A DNA stretch of 8,932 nucleotides from a bacterium (GTDB lineage: Bacteria > Tectomicrobia > Entotheonellia > Entotheonellales > Entotheonellaceae), in assembly GCA_027294925.1 (NCBI GenBank), contig JAPULM010000403.1, forward strand, positions 1 through 8,932, read 5' to 3'. How positions within the stretch are numbered: the first letter of the stretch is position 1; every line of letters starts with the position of its first letter. A model generated the notes under the pieces. It had not been told where the DNA came from and ran no database searches. It saw only the letters and a program-made list of their open reading frames with translations. Both the position numbers and the translations under genes were made by a program. Shown in pieces: positions 7,343-8,932 of this stretch.

Positions 7343-8932
7343 TTATAAAGGATGCATGGGTGCGAAGTTAGCCAAAACCTTTTTGCGTCCATATTCTCGG
7401 AAGATAATGGTGAGTTTTAAACGCTCTCCGTCGTCTTCTCGTTTTTGTACGACACCAGGTCCAAAGTGTTGATGCAAGACTTGAGAGCCAATCGTGTAAT
7501 GATCAACCGATGAGGAGGAGGCGGGATTAGGGGTTGAGGAGACTTTGCGCTTAGATGGCCGATGCAATTCGAAATGGCGCGCTGTGTTGCTAGAATGAGT
7601 CGGTGTGACAAGGGGCGTTTGTATAGAGTAGTCAACCACACAGTCAGACGGGATTTCCGACAGAAACAAGGATGGCGTATAGGTCTGTTCAGTACAATAT
7701 AATCGACGACGAGATGCGCAGGTTAAAAAAAGCTGCCTTTGCGCTCGTGTCATCCCAACGTAGCAAAGTCGGCGTTCTTCTTCCATCTCAGCTTGTTCGT
7801 CATGGGATCGGCTATGTGGAAACAACCCATTTTCCATCCCGGCAATAAAAACGATGCGGAACTCAAGCCCTTTCGAAGTATGTAGGGTCATCAATACAAC
7901 AGCGCCGGAATGGTCATTCAAATTATCCTGATCGGTTAACAGACTGGTCTGTTCGAGAAATGTCAATAAACCAGCCCTGTCTGTTAGTCGATCAAAATCA
8001 TCCGCTGCATTAACCAGTTCACTCAAGTTTTCAATACGTGTCTGCGCTTCAGAGGTAGAGACGCCTTCAAGGTGGGACAGATAACCGGTCTGCATGAGAA
8101 CCGCACGGGTAAGATCGGCCACTCCTGCCTGCTCAACCTCGGCCGCTAAAGATTGCATTAGGTCCAAAAAGGCTTGCAGTTTAAGTTGTGTCGGTCGGCC
8201 CAAACTACCCGTTTGCAAGATAGATGTAATGGCATTTAAGCCGGTTACTTGATCTTCAAGGGCATAAGATTCGATGCGATTCCAGGTTGTTTTACCGATG
8301 CCTCGTCGTGGAACATTAATCACCCTTCGTAAGCTTATCATGTCCAGGGGATTACCCAAAAGACGCAAGTAGGCCATGATGTCCTTGACTTCTTGACGAT
8401 CATAAAAGCGTAGACCGCCCACCACTTGATAGAGAATATTTGTCCTACGGAAGGCGTCCTCCAGCACACGAGACTGCGCATTGGTACGGTAGAAAACTGC
8501 CATATCGCGATAGGGAATGTTTTCTGTCTGGTGCAATCCGACAATATTCTGTGCGATGACTTCGGCCTCATGAAGCTCGTCCTGAGCACAAAAGAATCCA
8601 ATCGGTGTGCCGCGTTCATTTTCTGTCCATAAGACTTTCTCTGTGCGGCTACGATTTTTTGCAATTACAGCATTGGCTGCTTCCAGAATCGTCCCGGTTG
8701 AACGATAATTTTGTTCAAGCTTGACAACTTTGGCGTCAGGGTAGTCACGCTCAAAATTGAGAATGTTACGCACATTCGCGCCCCGAAATCGATAAACGCT
8801 TTGGTCGTCATCACCGACTACGCAGAGATTTCGATATTGTTCTGCAAGAAGCTGCAAGAACTGATACTGGGCCATATTGGTATCTTGATATTCATCCACC
8901 AAGAGATATTGCCAACGATTCTGGTAGCGTGA
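7343..8932 (-). CDS. uvrD: UvrD/PcrA-type ATP-dependent DNA helicase, N-terminus outside window
   Basis: The frame is open to the right edge (529 visible residues, stop TAA at 7343-7345). Full-length relatives are about 720-740 residues, so roughly the first 200, with the Walker A motif, are missing. An apparent TTG start at 8902 is an internal leucine: RYQNRWQYLLVDEYQDTN continues upstream in family fashion. SF1A helicase motifs in order (visible numbering): II DEYQDTN (13-19), III GDDDQSVYRFRGA (40-52), IV QNYRST (74-79), V TLHTSKGLEF (349-358) and VI VGMTRA (392-397). A polar, probably disordered linker (about 435-478) leads to a Tudor-like C-terminal domain with HFGPGVVQKRE, the part that contacts RNA polymerase in UvrD and PcrA. 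This tail argues against Rep. The enzyme is a 3'-5' translocase that displaces DNA in excision and mismatch repair and removes protein-DNA complexes. UvrD and PcrA are orthologous types; the symbol is a choice. Confidence 0.95.
   Translation of the reverse strand, partial: SRYQNRWQYLLVDEYQDTNMAQYQFLQLLAEQYRNLCVVGDDDQSVYRFRGANVRNILNFERDYPDAKVVKLEQNYRSTGTILEAANAVIAKNRSRTEKVLWTENERGTPIGFFCAQDELHEAEVIAQNIVGLHQTENIPYRDMAVFYRTNAQSRVLEDAFRRTNILYQVVGGLRFYDRQEVKDIMAYLRLLGNPLDMISLRRVINVPRRGIGKTTWNRIESYALEDQVTGLNAITSILQTGSLGRPTQLKLQAFLDLMQSLAAEVEQAGVADLTRAVLMQTGYLSHLEGVSTSEAQTRIENLSELVNAADDFDRLTDRAGLLTFLEQTSLLTDQDNLNDHSGAVVLMTLHTSKGLEFRIVFIAGMENGLFPHSRSHDEQAEMEEERRLCYVGMTRAQRQLFLTCASRRRLYCTEQTYTPSLFLSEIPSDCVVDYSIQTPLVTPTHSSNTARHFELHRPSKRKVSSTPNPASSSSVDHYTIGSQVLHQHFGPGVVQKREDDGERLKLTIIFREYGRKKVLANFAPMHPL

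Noticed and set aside
7417..7641. Alternative frame over the helicase C-terminal linker
   Set aside because: Its proline-rich translation is a by-product of the low-constraint linker of the real gene.
8900..8902. TTG at 8902 as the start of the helicase gene
   Set aside because: It falls inside the conserved segment before motif II, and the frame stays open to the window edge with family-like residues.
8338..8932. Alternative frames on both strands over the helicase gene (8338-8664 minus, 8426-8632 and 8711-8932 plus)
   Set aside because: They are antisense or shifted readings of conserved helicase motifs with no ribosome binding site or family likeness.

Overview
The window is ordinary, gene-dense bacterial chromosome. 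All genes belong to well-known housekeeping or envelope families. I found no mobile element, CRISPR array, tRNA/rRNA gene or phage signal. The organism is a bacterium that uses the GatCAB transamidation route. The order uvrD–gatC–gatA–gatB–polA, with a nearby M48 metallopeptidase preceded by an SH3-like protein, suggests a Gram-negative lineage. A Desulfobacterota, Nitrospirota or NC10-type bacterium is possible, but this is inference from memory of gene neighbourhoods; the sequence alone does not fix the taxon.

Layout. On the + strand, bases 1-305 hold the C-terminal end of a probable SH3-like domain protein. Its stop codon overlaps the start of a secreted or lipoprotein-like M48 metallopeptidase (295-1155). 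A short convergent spacer (1156-1259) follows. The rest of the window is one co-directional minus-strand block. In transcription order it holds the 3' two-thirds of a UvrD/PcrA helicase gene (it runs off the right edge), then gatC, gatA, gatB and polA. A good sigma70-type promoter (CTGACA, 17 bp, TATACT) lies between uvrD and gatC. A 12-bp perfect palindrome overlaps its -10 box and predicted start site.

How the genes work together. GatC, GatA and GatB form the tRNA-dependent amidotransferase that makes Gln-tRNA(Gln) and/or Asn-tRNA(Asn) from mischarged precursors. GatA's Lys-Ser-Ser triad and GatB's kinase-site and zinc-binding residues are all visible. DNA polymerase I (5' nuclease, intact 3'-5' proofreading domain, polymerase) and the UvrD/PcrA helicase act together in excision repair, with the helicase displacing the incised strand and Pol I filling the gap. 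The two repair genes flank the amidotransferase genes. The gaps gatC-gatA (7 nt), gatA-gatB (23 nt) and gatB-polA (46 nt) suggest that gatCAB and polA share a transcript. On the other strand, the SH3-like and M48 genes overlap by 11 nt and probably act together in the cell envelope.

Three overlong reading frames were trimmed (polA, gatC, M48) using family N-termini, ribosome binding sites and overlap with neighbours. I do not see a previously undescribed system here. The items most worth a second look are the palindrome over the gatC promoter and the SH3/M48 pair.
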